DNA from: Terriglobales bacterium
Lineage (GTDB): Bacteria > Acidobacteriota > Terriglobia > Terriglobales > Acidobacteriaceae
Assembly (NCBI GenBank): GCA_025934735.1
Contig: JAICWP010000014.1
Span: 1-64,000 of the forward strand
Reading direction: 5' to 3'
Length of the DNA: 64,000 nucleotides
Part shown: piece by piece, positions 1 through 9,879 of the stretch
Numbering within the stretch: the first letter of the stretch is position 1
Layout: each line of letters begins with the position of its first letter
Translations under genes and position numbers: made by a program
Notes under the pieces: model-generated
What the model was told of the DNA's origin: nothing
What the model saw: only the letters and a program-made list of their open reading frames with translations
Database searches by the model: none

Positions 1-82
1 CCCATTGCCGCCGATCAACGTTATCGGCGTGTCATCGCGTGCAAACGCTTCAGTTCGTCAAAGGACAATGGCTGAGAATAGA

Positions 83-158
<76 letters not shown>

Positions 159-277
159 GGTCGGGAGTTGCTGCGAATGCGGAGAAACGCGGGACTTGTG
201 ATGACCCCAAGCCAGTATAGCAGCGGAACGGCGAGCGGTGAAATGCCGCCCGGCGCCCTAAGCCAAGCCAGTGGCAG

Positions 278-2941
278 TTAAAAGTGTTCCACCATCCAGG
301 CGTTGACATCTATGCTGGGCGCAGCTATGGCCAAGTGGCGGCCGTCACGCGAGGGTATGGCCCAACTGCTCCCATTGGTGCTGACACTCTGAAGCGGGTG
401 GACCGCGCCTTGTAAGTTCACGTAAAGCAGGGTTTCTTGCCGTCCGGTGGGGTTGCTGGAAACAAACAAAGCTTTGGAATCAGCCGCCCAGTCCACGGAT
501 ATGAAGCTGGACCAGCTCTTGATATCAAGGACCCGCTCGGCGCCACCGGCAACCGGGAAAAGGCGTATGCGGCCGCCGCCATTAGCGTCCACCAGCGCCA
601 GCCAGGCGCCGTCGGGAGAAAGACTCCAGTTGTATAGTCCGCCCTGCTCCAGAGTGCGAAGGGGCCGGGGATTCCCGGAAAGCGGGTCAAAACGCGAAAG
701 CATGAAACGGCCCCCTTGCTGCTGGCTCATGACGCAAACCTTGGCGGGGGAGCGGGAACATTGGAAATTACTGATGGAGGGACCTTCCAGCAGCAGGTGC
801 GTCGGTCCCCCGGTCAGAGGAATCCGCAGCAGCCGGATGGGGGCGGAAAAATCTCCCGGCCCGGAGGTGTACAGCAATTGCGTTCCTTCGGGATTCAGGC
901 GGCAGACCAGCTTCGGGTCCGTGCCCAGGGAGAGCATTTCCGCAGTGGCTTTATCGAGCTCCTGGCGGAAGATGTTGCGGGCGCCCGTACGATCGGAGAT
1001 GAAGAGCACGGCTTTGCTGTCGGGTGTCCAATCAAAGGGAAAATCGTTGGCGTCGTCCAGAGTCAGGCGCCGGGGCGTAACTAGCCGCGGCGCGGAGGCG
1101 GTAAAGGACGCGACGTACACATCGGCCTCCCCCTCGGCGCGCAAAATGACCAGGTGCTGGTTGTCAGCCGTCCTACTGAACTGAATCACGTACCCCGGCC
1201 CGCTGGTCAGGCGCGTGAGCGTTCCCTGGCCGCGCCCGGTGCGCAAGTCTACCGGCAGCGCCCACATATTCGATCCTGGGGGGCTGGTAGAGGGTTCGTC
1301 TTTGGCGATGATAAGGCGTCCATCGGCCAGCCACAGCAGGCCGTTATCCAGGGCGGGATCCGTGAGCAGGGTAGAGGTGCGGCCATGTTCCCAATCCAAA
1401 ACTTCCAGCCTGGCGGCAGAATTCACTGCCGCCATGCTGAACCTGGTGTACGCAATCCACTTGCCGTCGGGCGACCATACCGGATTGACTAGCAGTTCAT
1501 CGCCGGAGGAAACCAGTTTTCGCTGATCGGCGCCGTTGCCGCTTACCAGCCACAGTTCCTTCCCCGAGCCGAAAGGGCCCTCCCCTTTGAGAAAAGCAAT
1601 GCGCGCGCCATCGGGGGAAACGGAGCCCACCGAACCCTGGTCGCTGATCTGGCGCGCGCCGCCCAGCAGCGAGATCACCCACAATCCCGAGCTGGCGCCG
1701 GTAGATGTTGTCCACGAGGTCAGCACACTGGCGCTGTCAGGAAACCATGCCAGAAACGTTACTCCGTTCTTAACCGGGACCGATAAAGGGTGAATCTCGC
1801 CGGTGGCGATGGTGCGCACATACACGCCGCTGGAATCGGAAAGAGCCAGATACTTGCCGTCGGGAGAAATGGCCGCGGCCGAGAGCGGATTGGCAGTCGA
1901 GTTGGTGGTCAGGCGCTGTTCTTTCGCCAGCGGGGAGGCAGTGGCCGGGGCCGCTTGCCGTCGCGAAAGCAGCCATCCCACTCCGCCAGCCAGCAACACG
2001 ATGATCACAGCTGCCATGCCCAACTGCCATGCTTTAAATCGCGGCCGGCGGCTTGCGGCTTGGGCAACGCTCCGTCCGCTTTCGCTGTCGCGCTTCAGCC
2101 GTTTCAGGTCTGCCCTTATCTCCGCCGCTGATTGGTAACGAACCTCACGGTCCTTCTCCAGGGCCTTATGGATGATTTCTTCTAGACGCGGCGGGATGGC
2201 CGGATTCATGCGCACCGGCGGCACAGGCTCGCGATTAAGAATCGCGTCAAAGATTACTCCCGAAGTATCGCCTCCGAAGGGCAGATTGCCGGTGCACATC
2301 TCATAGAGCACCGCTCCGAAAGAAAACAGGTCGGTTCGCCCATCCAGTTCCTGGCCCCGTACCTGCTCCGGGGACATGTAGGCCACCGTTCCCACCGTCG
2401 AACCTGGGCTGGTAAGATGCGCCTCGCTCGCCGTCATGGTAGGAGCCGCAGAAACCACCGGCTGGAGCTTGGTGGAAACCTTCGCCAATCCAAAGTCAAG
2501 TATTTTGGCTTGATTTCGACCGGTCACGAAAATGTTTGCCGGCTTGATGTCCCGATGGACGATGCCCTTACCATGAGCCGCGTCCAGCCCGTCCGTAATC
2601 TGCAGACCCAGGCCCAGAACGGTTTCCCTGTCCAGTGGCTTGCCCGCAATCTTCTGCCGCAGCGTTATCCCGTCCAGGTACTCCATGACGATGAACCAGC
2701 GATCGTCATTCCTGCCGATTTCGTATATGGTGCAAATGTTGGGATGGTTTAGCGCCGAGGCGGAACGGGCTTCGCGCCGAAAACGTTCCAGGGCCTGCGC
2801 ATCCCGCTCCAGGTCCTCGGGCAGGAATTTAAGAGCAACAAAACGTCCCAGTTCAATGTCTTCGGCCTTGTAGACCACACCCATCCCGCCGCCACCGAGC
2901 TTCTCCACAATGCGGTAATGCGAGATGGTCTGGTTGAGCAC
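278..2941 (-). CDS. Membrane-spanning serine/threonine protein kinase with beta-propeller (WD40-like/PD40) sensor half
   Basis: The product is 887 residues. The N-terminal 270 residues are a Hanks-type kinase: Gly loop GGGGMG (16-21), catalytic Lys38 in VALK, HRD at 129-131 with DIKPAN, DFG at 149-151, and an SPEQV activation segment. A hydrophobic segment near 305-325 is followed by about 550 residues with repeated SPDGxx[12 protein letters not shown]-type motifs, typical of PD40 propeller blades. The kinase is therefore probably cytoplasmic and the propeller periplasmic. This architecture is common in Acidobacteriota. The substrate is unknown. It stands alone, divergent from the GH3 gene. 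The start [15 protein letters not shown] fits the kinase fold beginning. All catalytic residues I looked for are present, so it should be active. Confidence 0.9.
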   Translation of the reverse strand: MLNQTISHYRIVEKLGGGGMGVVYKAEDIELGRFVALKFLPEDLERDAQALERFRREARSASALNHPNICTIYEIGRNDDRWFIVMEYLDGITLRQKIAGKPLDRETVLGLGLQITDGLDAAHGKGIVHRDIKPANIFVTGRNQAKILDFGLAKVSTKLQPVVSAAPTMTASEAHLTSPGSTVGTVAYMSPEQVRGQELDGRTDLFSFGAVLYEMCTGNLPFGGDTSGVIFDAILNREPVPPVRMNPAIPPRLEEIIHKALEKDREVRYQSAAEIRADLKRLKRDSESGRSVAQAASRRPRFKAWQLGMAAVIIVLLAGGVGWLLSRRQAAPATASPLAKEQRLTTNSTANPLSAAAISPDGKYLALSDSSGVYVRTIATGEIHPLSVPVKNGVTFLAWFPDSASVLTSWTTSTGASSGLWVISLLGGARQISDQGSVGSVSPDGARIAFLKGEGPFGSGKELWLVSGNGADQRKLVSSGDELLVNPVWSPDGKWIAYTRFSMAAVNSAARLEVLDWEHGRTSTLLTDPALDNGLLWLADGRLIIAKDEPSTSPPGSNMWALPVDLRTGRGQGTLTRLTSGPGYVIQFSRTADNQHLVILRAEGEADVYVASFTASAPRLVTPRRLTLDDANDFPFDWTPDSKAVLFISDRTGARNIFRQELDKATAEMLSLGTDPKLVCRLNPEGTQLLYTSGPGDFSAPIRLLRIPLTGGPTHLLLEGPSISNFQCSRSPAKVCVMSQQQGGRFMLSRFDPLSGNPRPLRTLEQGGLYNWSLSPDGAWLALVDANGGGRIRLFPVAGGAERVLDIKSWSSFISVDWAADSKALFVSSNPTGRQETLLYVNLQGAVHPLQSVSTNGSSWAIPSRDGRHLAIAAPSIDVNAWMVEHF

Positions 2942-3098
2942 AGCTGGGCCCTTGGAGCGGGATGTTAAACTCCGGGCCGACCCCGGTCAACGCACATTCC
3001 ACCACCAAGGTGAACCCAAATACTCGCACCGCCCTCCTCCGGGCTTTCCTGCTATCCTCGAAGGTCGCATCCCGACAATCTCCTCCCGGGAGGCCGCC

Positions 3099-5390
3099 AT
3101 GATTTGTTTCTCATTCCGCCGGACCGCAGTCGCTGTAATGCTGCTGGCCGCCTGCGCTGCACTCGCGGCGCCGCAACCGCCAAACAACCAGGAAATCGAG
3201 CGCCGCATAGACGCGCTGCTGCGGCAAATGACGCTGCAGGAGAAGATCGGCCAATTGGTGCAGTACAACGGCGACACCCCCGAAGCGGCCGCCCAGGCCA
3301 AAGCGGGCCGGGTGGGCTCGCTGCTGAACGCGACCGGCGCCGACAGAATCACCGAACTGCAGCGCGCGGCGGAGCAGTCGCGCCTCAAAATCCCGCTGAT
3401 TTTCGGGTACGACGTAATACATGGCTACCGCACCATCTTCCCTGTCCCACTGGCGGGCGCGGCCAGTTTCGACCCCACACTGGTGGAGCAGTCGGAGCGG
3501 GTGGCAGCCAAGGAAGCCACAGCTGCGGGCGTGAAGTGGACCTTCGCCCCCATGGTAGATATTGCGCGCGACCCCCGCTGGGGGCGCATAGTGGAAGGGG
3601 CGGGTGAAGATCCCTATCTGGGCTCGGCGATGGCGGCGGCGCGGGTACGCGGCTTCCAGGGTACCAACATGGCTGATCCACAGAGCCTGGTGGCCTGTGC
3701 CAAGCACTTTGTGGGCTATGGCGCGGCCGAGGGCGGGCGCGACTACAACAGCACCGAAATTCCCGAGGACACGCTGCGCGAGATTTACCTGCCCCCCTTC
3801 CATGCGGCGGTGCAGGCGGGCGCAGGCACGCTGATGTCGGGGTTCCAGGATCTGAATGATGTGCCGGCTTCCGCCAACTATCACACCTTAACCGAAATTT
3901 TACGGAAGGAATGGCACTTCGACGGCTTTGTGGTCAGCGATTACGATTCCATCCATGAACTGGTGCCGCACGGCATCGCGGCGGACGATCAGCAGGCCGC
4001 GCTGCAAGCGCTGACCGCCGGAGTGGAAATGGATATGGCCGACGGCCTTTATGAAAAATATCTGGCCGAACTGGTGCAGTCGCGCAAGCTGCCCATGAGC
4101 ACGGTGGATGAGGCGGTGCGGCGTGTGCTGCGCATCAAGTTCCGTGCCGGATTGTTCGAACGGCCCTTCTACACCAATGCGGCGCGGGAGCGCAGCGACA
4201 TTCTGACTCCAGAGAACCGGCAGGTCGCACGCCGCCTGGCGGAGGAGTCGCTGGTGTTGCTGAAGAATGACAACCACCTGCTGCCCTTGCCCAAGAACGG
4301 AAAGAGGATTGCGGTCATCGGACCGTTGGCAAGCGATCAAGCTAACCAGCTAGGCTCCTGGGTAGGCCGAGGCCAGGCCGCCGACGTCATTTCGCCACTG
4401 CAGGGAATAGAGGCCCAGATGCCGCAAGGATCGGTGCTGCACGCCCGCGGGGTGGACATCAGCTCACTGCAGGCGCAGGAGGTCTCGGGAGCAACGGGGG
4501 CGGCGCCCGCTCCCACTGGCGCCACCGGCGCAGCCGCTGCTGAGCGGGAGAACGGGCCAGCCACCATCGAAGGTGCGGTGCAGGTGGCACAGCAGGCAGA
4601 CGTAGTGGTGATGTTCTTAGGCGAGCCCGCCGGCATGACCGGCGAGGCCAGCTCGCGCGCCTTCCTCGATTTCCCCGGAAAACAGGAGCAACTGCTGGAG
4701 GCGGTAGTGGCCACCGGCAAGCCCGTGGTGCTGGTGTTGGAGAGCGGACGTCCTCTGGACATCCGCTGGGCCGCCGAGCACGTCCCGGCTATCATCCAGG
4801 CGTGGTACCCCGGAACGGAGGCGGGCAATGCCATCGCCGACGTGCTATTCGGCGATGCGTCTCCCAGCGGCCGCATGCCTATCAGCTGGCCGCGCAGCGT
4901 AGGCCAAATTCCGGTTTATTACAACCACAAGAGCACGGGGCGACCGAGTTCGAACGACCGCTGGCACACCGGCTACCTCGACGAAAGCAAGGAGCCGCTG
5001 TTCGCCTTCGGCTTCGGCCTGAGCTACACCACGTTCAGCTACAGCAACCTCCGCGTGCTCTCGCCCCAGGTCACAGCCGCGGGAACACTGCGGGTTGAGG
5101 CCACAGTGCAGAACACGGGCCAGCTGGCCGGAACGGAAGTCGCGCAGCTCTATGTCCACGACCGGGTTGCGCCCAGGTCGCCACGAGTACGGGAGCTTCA
5201 AGGCTTTCAGCGGGTCACGCTGCAGCCGGGAGAGAGCAAGAGCGTGGATTTCACCGTCAATGCGCATGACCTGGGCTCGTTTGACACAAACATGAGGTGG
5301 GTGGTGCCGCCGGGCACATTTGACGTGTGGATAACGCCCAACGCCGCCGCCGAGGGAGCTGCCGGCACTTTCCAGGTCGTAGCCAAGTAG
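3099..5390 (+). CDS. Glycoside hydrolase family 3 beta-glucosidase (BglX-like), secreted
   Basis: From the ATG at 3099 the protein has 763 residues with a signal peptide (about 1-24, hydrophobic core then ALAA). The reading frame stays open upstream to 2925, but GGGAGG lies seven bases before 3099 and the signal peptide begins there. The GH3 TIM barrel carries the conserved KH pair (about 202-203) and the nucleophile motif GFVVSDYDS (Asp about 281). The second alpha/beta domain follows and a C-terminal fibronectin-III-like domain ends the protein, as in BglX. It should hydrolyse beta-linked oligosaccharides in the periplasm. The exact sugar specificity cannot be read from the sequence. It is followed after 77 bp by the lactate dehydrogenase gene on the same strand. 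Confidence 0.92.
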   Translation: MICFSFRRTAVAVMLLAACAALAAPQPPNNQEIERRIDALLRQMTLQEKIGQLVQYNGDTPEAAAQAKAGRVGSLLNATGADRITELQRAAEQSRLKIPLIFGYDVIHGYRTIFPVPLAGAASFDPTLVEQSERVAAKEATAAGVKWTFAPMVDIARDPRWGRIVEGAGEDPYLGSAMAAARVRGFQGTNMADPQSLVACAKHFVGYGAAEGGRDYNSTEIPEDTLREIYLPPFHAAVQAGAGTLMSGFQDLNDVPASANYHTLTEILRKEWHFDGFVVSDYDSIHELVPHGIAADDQQAALQALTAGVEMDMADGLYEKYLAELVQSRKLPMSTVDEAVRRVLRIKFRAGLFERPFYTNAARERSDILTPENRQVARRLAEESLVLLKNDNHLLPLPKNGKRIAVIGPLASDQANQLGSWVGRGQAADVISPLQGIEAQMPQGSVLHARGVDISSLQAQEVSGATGAAPAPTGATGAAAAERENGPATIEGAVQVAQQADVVVMFLGEPAGMTGEASSRAFLDFPGKQEQLLEAVVATGKPVVLVLESGRPLDIRWAAEHVPAIIQAWYPGTEAGNAIADVLFGDASPSGRMPISWPRSVGQIPVYYNHKSTGRPSSNDRWHTGYLDESKEPLFAFGFGLSYTTFSYSNLRVLSPQVTAAGTLRVEATVQNTGQLAGTEVAQLYVHDRVAPRSPRVRELQGFQRVTLQPGESKSVDFTVNAHDLGSFDTNMRWVVPPGTFDVWITPNAAAEGAAGTFQVVAK

Positions 5391-5467
5391 ATGGTGTGAA
5401 TGCTGGAATTCACTCCCGCGCGGAGCTCCGGTCCCCGCACGGGCTTTCTGTTTGCTAGCATCTAGCG

Positions 5468-6442
5468 ATGACCGAAGGAAGCAACTCCTCTCAGCACCCT
5501 CTGCGGGTAGCGGTGGTAGGAACGGGCAGCGTAGGTGCGACCTTCGCATACGCCCTCCTCTTAAGTGGCCTGGCGGCGGAAATCGTCCTGATTGATAAGA
5601 ATCACCGCAAGGCTGAGGGCGAAGCCATGGACCTGAACCACGCCATCCCTTTTGCCCATGCCACGCGGGTCTGGGCTGGAGACTACCCCGATTGCGCCGG
5701 CGCTTCGGTCACCGTCTTGGCCGCCGGCGCCAGCCAGGCCCCCGGCGAAACCCGTCTCGACCTGCTGCAGCGAAATGCCGCCATCTTCGCTGAAATCGTG
5801 CCCCAGGTGGCACGGCACAATCCTGAAGGCATTCTGCTTATCGCCACAAATCCGGTGGACGTTCTGACCTACGCCACCCTGAAGGTTTCGGGCCTCCCCT
5901 TGGCGCGGGTGATGGGTTCGGGCACCATTCTGGACACGGCGCGCTTTCGTTACCTGCTGAGCCAACACTTTGGAGTAGACGCGCGCAGCGTGCACGCCTT
6001 CATCATCGGCGAGCACGGCGACAGCGAGGTGCCGGTGTGGTCGCTGGCCAACATAGCCGGCATGCGGCTGCCTGAGTTCTGCCGCGCTCACGGAGTTGCC
6101 CTCGACCGCACCGCCATGGACGACATTTTTCGCCAGACCCGCGATGCCGCTTACCACATCATTGCCCGCAAGGGCGCGACATATTACGCGGTGGCCGTCG
6201 GCCTTATGCGTATTGTGGAAGCCATCCTGCGCAACCAGAGCACCGTGCTGTCAGTTTCACATCTGGTGCAGGATTATTACGCCATCAGCGATGTGTGCCT
6301 GAGCCTGCCCGCGCTGATCAACCGCGGCGGAGTACAGAAGTTGTTGCGGATTGAGCTGAGCGAGTCGGAAGTGGAGCAGTTGCGCCACTCCGCCGACGTG
6401 CTCAAGCGCACCATTGCCAAGCTGGAGTTGACTGCCGCCTGA
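5468..6442 (+). CDS. ldh: L-lactate dehydrogenase
   Basis: The 324-residue protein matches the LDH/MDH family over its length. It has Rossmann motif GTGSVG (18-23), a substrate loop with GASQAPGETR, the catalytic loop NPVDV, and the active-site motif GEHGDSEVPVWS with His183. The residue that separates lactate from malate dehydrogenases is Gln90 (Gln102 in standard LDH numbering), where malate enzymes have Arg, so it should interconvert pyruvate and L-lactate using NAD(H). Arg96 and Arg159 match the substrate-binding arginines. The start follows a short gap after the GH3 gene, possibly co-transcribed, and no strong Shine-Dalgarno sequence is visible. Confidence 0.93.
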   Translation: MTEGSNSSQHPLRVAVVGTGSVGATFAYALLLSGLAAEIVLIDKNHRKAEGEAMDLNHAIPFAHATRVWAGDYPDCAGASVTVLAAGASQAPGETRLDLLQRNAAIFAEIVPQVARHNPEGILLIATNPVDVLTYATLKVSGLPLARVMGSGTILDTARFRYLLSQHFGVDARSVHAFIIGEHGDSEVPVWSLANIAGMRLPEFCRAHGVALDRTAMDDIFRQTRDAAYHIIARKGATYYAVAVGLMRIVEAILRNQSTVLSVSHLVQDYYAISDVCLSLPALINRGGVQKLLRIELSESEVEQLRHSADVLKRTIAKLELTAA

Positions 6443-6443
6443 G

Positions 6444-6466
6444 GCGCCGCGGCGCGAATTCGCGCC
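6444..6466. repeat. Overlapping perfect palindromes after ldh
   Basis: Directly after the ldh stop codon lie GCGCCGCGGCGC (6444-6455) and GGCGCGAATTCGCGCC (6451-6466), two overlapping perfect palindromes. No T-tract follows, so this is not a typical intrinsic terminator. It could be a terminator-like hairpin or a protein-binding palindrome. Confidence 0.5.
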
Positions 6467-6549
6467 CCGGCTCGCCGGTGTGCGTGCTCCCGTCTGTCCC
6501 CCCGCGACATCTTTACCCCGGATTGGTAAACTGTAGCCATCATCGGTGC

Positions 6550-6626
6550 GCGCCCGTAGCTCAATTGGATAGAGCGCCAGCCTCCGGAGCTGTAGGTTGG
6601 GGGTTCGAGTCCCTCCGGGCGCGCCA
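6550..6626 (+). tRNA. tRNA-Arg (CCG anticodon)
   Basis: A 77-nt tRNA with a perfect acceptor stem GCGCCCG/CGGGCGC, discriminator G and encoded CCA. The D arm is GCTC..GAGC. The anticodon loop CTCCGGA gives anticodon CCG, decoding CGG. The T loop is TTCGAGT. Confidence 0.95.
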
Positions 6627-6688
6627 TTGCTTCCTCGATATTCGCGTTTCCTTCTCTAGGGATTTAACTTTCTGCTCCAGTGTGGTAA

Positions 6689-7621
6689 ATGCAGCGCATG
6701 CTGGCCACTGCTGCATTCGTCGCCGCGCTTGCTTACGTGGTTCGCGACCCTTCCTGGGTGCACGATCCGTTCCTGCAGCTTTTGAATGATCCCCTGGTAT
6801 GGGGACCGGTGGGAGCAGTGCTGGGAGCGTATGGATTTTTTCGAGGATTCTCGCTGCTCAAACGCAAGCGCCTCTTGCAGGACACGCCGCGCTCTACGGT
6901 TCGGGCAGCGGCGCTGGGCCCGGTGGAAATCAGCGGCCAGGCGACCGGTCCCTATACTCTGGTTTCGCCGCTCTCCACCACTGATTGCTACTACTATCGC
7001 CTGGTTACGACCATTCTCCAGGGCAGCCGGAAGAAAACCTGCTCCATCGAAGAATGCGCTCCGCTGTTTCTGAATGACGGTACCGGCAACGTAATGGTGG
7101 ATCCTCGGGGCGCGGAAATTCAGTTTTCCGCCTTGGGCAGCTTGGATGCCGGGTCCCTGCCCGATTACCTGCGTCATTTTCTGAACCAGCACGGCATTCC
7201 TGCCGACCTGGTCGCCACGGTGCAGGAGTTCTGCATTCGTCCCGGCGACCCGATCGTGGTCTTCGGCAGCTTGCAGGAAAATCCCTGGTCGAAACCACAA
7301 CCGCAAGAACTGGCGGGCCGAATCGGGCCGGGGTTTTTGAGTGAAGCCGCCGCCGACGTGCAGCGGCGCCGAGCTTTTGCATCTTTAAATCCGGACACCC
7401 CTTCGGGTGACCTCGCCGCTTCGGCATGTCAGTTTGATCTCTATCCTCCCGTCCTGTTGACGAAGGGGTCCTCGCCGTTCTTCATCTCCAATGCCAGCCA
7501 GCAGGAACTCACCGAATCGCTGAGTTTCCAGTCTGCTGTGTACATTTGGGGAGGACCGGCGCTGGCAGTATTCTGCACCTATTTCCTCCTGCAGCGCGTG
7601 GCTCGGCTGTGGCCGCGGTAA
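6689..7621 (+). CDS. GIDE-domain (MUL1/MULAN-like) membrane protein without RING finger
   Basis: The product is 310 residues. A hydrophobic segment near 35-53 precedes a domain resembling the GIDE/BAM domain of mitochondrial MUL1 and its bacterial relatives. Supporting sequence includes TPRSTVRAAALGPVEISG, then the characteristic PLSTTDCYYYRL and LFLNDGTGNVMVDPRGAE segments. A second membrane segment lies near 283-305 at the C-terminus, giving a two-TM protein with an intervening soluble domain. No RING zinc motif is present, so ubiquitin-ligase activity is not implied. Function in bacteria is unknown to me. The start is uncertain (6689 or the ATG at 6698) and no clear Shine-Dalgarno sequence is visible. 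Confidence 0.7.
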   Translation: MQRMLATAAFVAALAYVVRDPSWVHDPFLQLLNDPLVWGPVGAVLGAYGFFRGFSLLKRKRLLQDTPRSTVRAAALGPVEISGQATGPYTLVSPLSTTDCYYYRLVTTILQGSRKKTCSIEECAPLFLNDGTGNVMVDPRGAEIQFSALGSLDAGSLPDYLRHFLNQHGIPADLVATVQEFCIRPGDPIVVFGSLQENPWSKPQPQELAGRIGPGFLSEAAADVQRRRAFASLNPDTPSGDLAASACQFDLYPPVLLTKGSSPFFISNASQQELTESLSFQSAVYIWGGPALAVFCTYFLLQRVARLWPR

Positions 7622-7849
7622 TTTGCTTCGCTCGTCCGGATTGGAACGGAAAAATCTTCTGCGAGGCCCCGCGAGGCCACTCCCGCAAGTGCACAATAAG
7701 ATAGTTCTCTCATTGCGCCGCCCGGTTCAGGGGAGTAAACTTTGTGGAATTTCTCTTCACCTGGACGGCAGCGACACGGTTCGCTCGCGGAGAACGCGTA
7801 TCGCCAAGACACCGCCCAGGCACTCTTCCCAGCCTTTTGAGGACCAGGG

Positions 7850-9160
7850 ATGGCTAACCGCGGCCCGATACCACAACCGTTACCCAGCCTCCGGAAACAG
7901 AATTCCGCGCGCGGGGCGGTGCGTCCGGTCTCGCAGGAACAGGCCGCGGCAGCGGAAGCGCTGGAAAGTCACCTTCACCAACTGGCGGATGAAATCCTGC
8001 TATCGGCCGGCGCCGATGGCGTGCCTATCGCCCTGGCTGAAAACGGGGAGTTGCGCTGCCGCGCCTCCAGTGGCATTGCGCCGCCGCGGGGGACGCAGAT
8101 TGATTCGCGCTCCGGCCTGACCGGAGCCTGCCTGAGCACCGGCACGGTGCTGCGCTGCGACGACACCGAACAGGATCTGCGGGTGGACCAGCAGGTTTGC
8201 CGGGCGATTGGCATTCGCGCCATCGTCTGCGTGCCGGTAAGCGCCGGCCACGAAGTGGTGGGCATCTTCGAGATTTTTTCCAGCCGCCCGGGCGCGTTCC
8301 GCGAAATTGATATTGATGGACTGCGGGCGATTGCAGACGAAATTGCCCACTGCTTCGAAGCCGAAGAAGCGCTGACCCGGGCCGCGGTGGCTGCCGTTGC
8401 TGATTTGGGGGCCGCGGGCGAACTGCCGCCGGGATGGATACCGGTATCGGCTGCGGTCCGGCCGCGCCGGCCCATGAGCCCAGTCGCACTCAAGAAATGG
8501 CGGACGGTGCTGGGGGTCTTGGTGCTGGCCGTGGGCTTGTTCCTGTTGCTGCGAGCTCTTCGCAGTCCGCGGGCACCGCTGGCTCAAGCTGCGCCCACCG
8601 TGGAGTCGGTCGCGGCAGACCAGCCAGCCGATAACTCCCAACTGGAAGCGCGGAAGAACCGGTCTTTGCGACGGCGCATTACCGCCCCGCATGGCGAAGC
8701 CAGGGCCGAAGCTTCGGATACAGAACCAATTTCGGTCGTCGCCGGCGCCGCGCCGAAGCGAGCAGACTCATCCTTGCCCAATCCGCCTGTCCTCGGTTCT
8801 GCCCAGATTGCGAGCGATCCTTTGCGCCAGCTGGTCAGTTCCCTGCCCACTGCACAACCATCTTTGCCGGCCAATCTCCACGTCTCACGTGGGATCCCGC
8901 AGCCAATATTGGTGCACCAGGTGGCGCCTATCTATCCCGCCTTGGCTAAGCAGGATGGAATCGAGGGCACGGTCGTGCTCGACGTTCTCGTGGAAAAAGA
9001 CGGCAAAGTGGCCAGCCTGCGAGTGGTCAGCGGGAATTCCCTGTTAGCCACCGCCGCCGTGCGCGCCGTGCGCCAATGGCGTTATCAGCCCTCCCAGCTC
9101 AACGGGCAGAGCATCGCGGTCCCGATCAAGATCACACTCAACTTTGATCTGAGACAATAA
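7850..9160 (+). CDS. GAF domain - transmembrane helix - TonB C-terminal domain fusion
   Basis: The 436-residue protein has three recognisable parts. Residues about 40-172 form a GAF-like small-molecule sensing domain (IRAIVCVPVSAGHEVVGIFE is a typical GAF strand pair). Residues about 218-236 are a single membrane helix. After a low-complexity linker, residues about 347-432 are a TonB C-terminal domain, with QVAPIYPALAKQDGIEGTVV, the VSGNSLL segment and AVRQWRYQPSQLNG. The orientation implied is GAF in the cytoplasm and TonB_C in the periplasm. TonB normally contacts outer-membrane transporters, but no ExbB, ExbD or receptor gene is adjacent. Similar energiser-like proteins with odd N-terminal domains are known in Acidobacteriota. 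Confidence 0.82.
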   Translation: MANRGPIPQPLPSLRKQNSARGAVRPVSQEQAAAAEALESHLHQLADEILLSAGADGVPIALAENGELRCRASSGIAPPRGTQIDSRSGLTGACLSTGTVLRCDDTEQDLRVDQQVCRAIGIRAIVCVPVSAGHEVVGIFEIFSSRPGAFREIDIDGLRAIADEIAHCFEAEEALTRAAVAAVADLGAAGELPPGWIPVSAAVRPRRPMSPVALKKWRTVLGVLVLAVGLFLLLRALRSPRAPLAQAAPTVESVAADQPADNSQLEARKNRSLRRRITAPHGEARAEASDTEPISVVAGAAPKRADSSLPNPPVLGSAQIASDPLRQLVSSLPTAQPSLPANLHVSRGIPQPILVHQVAPIYPALAKQDGIEGTVVLDVLVEKDGKVASLRVVSGNSLLATAAVRAVRQWRYQPSQLNGQSIAVPIKITLNFDLRQ

Positions 9161-9234
9161 TGCCTCAACAAGCAGCTCCGCTTGCGGTCCCGCAGGCGCG
9201 CGTGTCAATTCCCAGGCGAACGAGGGTGCGCACT

Positions 9235-9609
9235 CTAAGCCGCATTGCGCTTGCCTTCCCCACTCAGCAGCCGTCGGATCTCTGCCACCAGGGCTTCCGG
9301 CTCCTGCGGTTTGGCCAGGAGCAGATCGGCAAATTCCACCGCTTGCGCAGCCTCCGGATCTCCGGAAAATACCACCACCGGCAACCTGGGCCGGAGTCGT
9401 TTCAGGGCCGGGCCCAGTTCGCTCCCGCTGCCCGGCAGGTTGTAATCCGTAATCACCAGGTCAACCGGCTTCGTTTGAACCAGTTGCAGCGCGCTGCTGG
9501 CGCTGCTGGCGCCCAGCACGGAGTAGCCGTGCTGCTCCAGAATGCGCGTCAGGGTAAGCAGCATGAGAGCGTTGTCGTCCACGATTAGAATGCAGTGTGC
9601 GGCTGGCAC
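9235..9609 (-). CDS. Stand-alone response-regulator receiver (CheY-like)
   Basis: The 124-residue protein is a single REC domain: acidic pair Asp11-Asp12, phosphoacceptor Asp55 in LVITDYNLPG, Ser82 in VVFSGD and Lys100. It has no output domain, so it should act by protein-protein contact or as a phosphorelay intermediate. It lies 270 bp downstream of phoU on the same strand but is convergent with the GAF-TonB gene, so a functional link to either is only a possibility. It is not PhoB, which would need a DNA-binding domain. Confidence 0.88.
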   Translation of the reverse strand: MPAAHCILIVDDNALMLLTLTRILEQHGYSVLGASSASSALQLVQTKPVDLVITDYNLPGSGSELGPALKRLRPRLPVVVFSGDPEAAQAVEFADLLLAKPQEPEALVAEIRRLLSGEGKRNAA

Positions 9610-9879
9610 GAAGGACCCCTCTTCCGAACGCCGGCTGAGCGGCTGCGTAAGACAGCGTTGGGCGGATTTTTATTAAGGAGTGGGAAGCGAACGCGGGCCA
9701 CGGGGTTGCAGTGAGATATCTCCTGATATCAAACGCCATCCAGAACGGCACCGGAACTTCCCTCAAAAATAGCTGGCGGTCGATCCTGTTTAGCCATGTG
9801 GGAGAACGATGCCCCGCCGCCAGCCTGGGATATGGGCCGGCAGCTAATTATTAGGGTTGAGGGATGACTCTCAGGATCC

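Noticed and set aside
5468-6442. Malate dehydrogenase as alternative to lactate dehydrogenase
   Set aside because: The discriminating residue is Gln90, not Arg.
9235-9609. The receiver protein near phoU as PhoB
   Set aside because: It has no DNA-binding domain, only a receiver.
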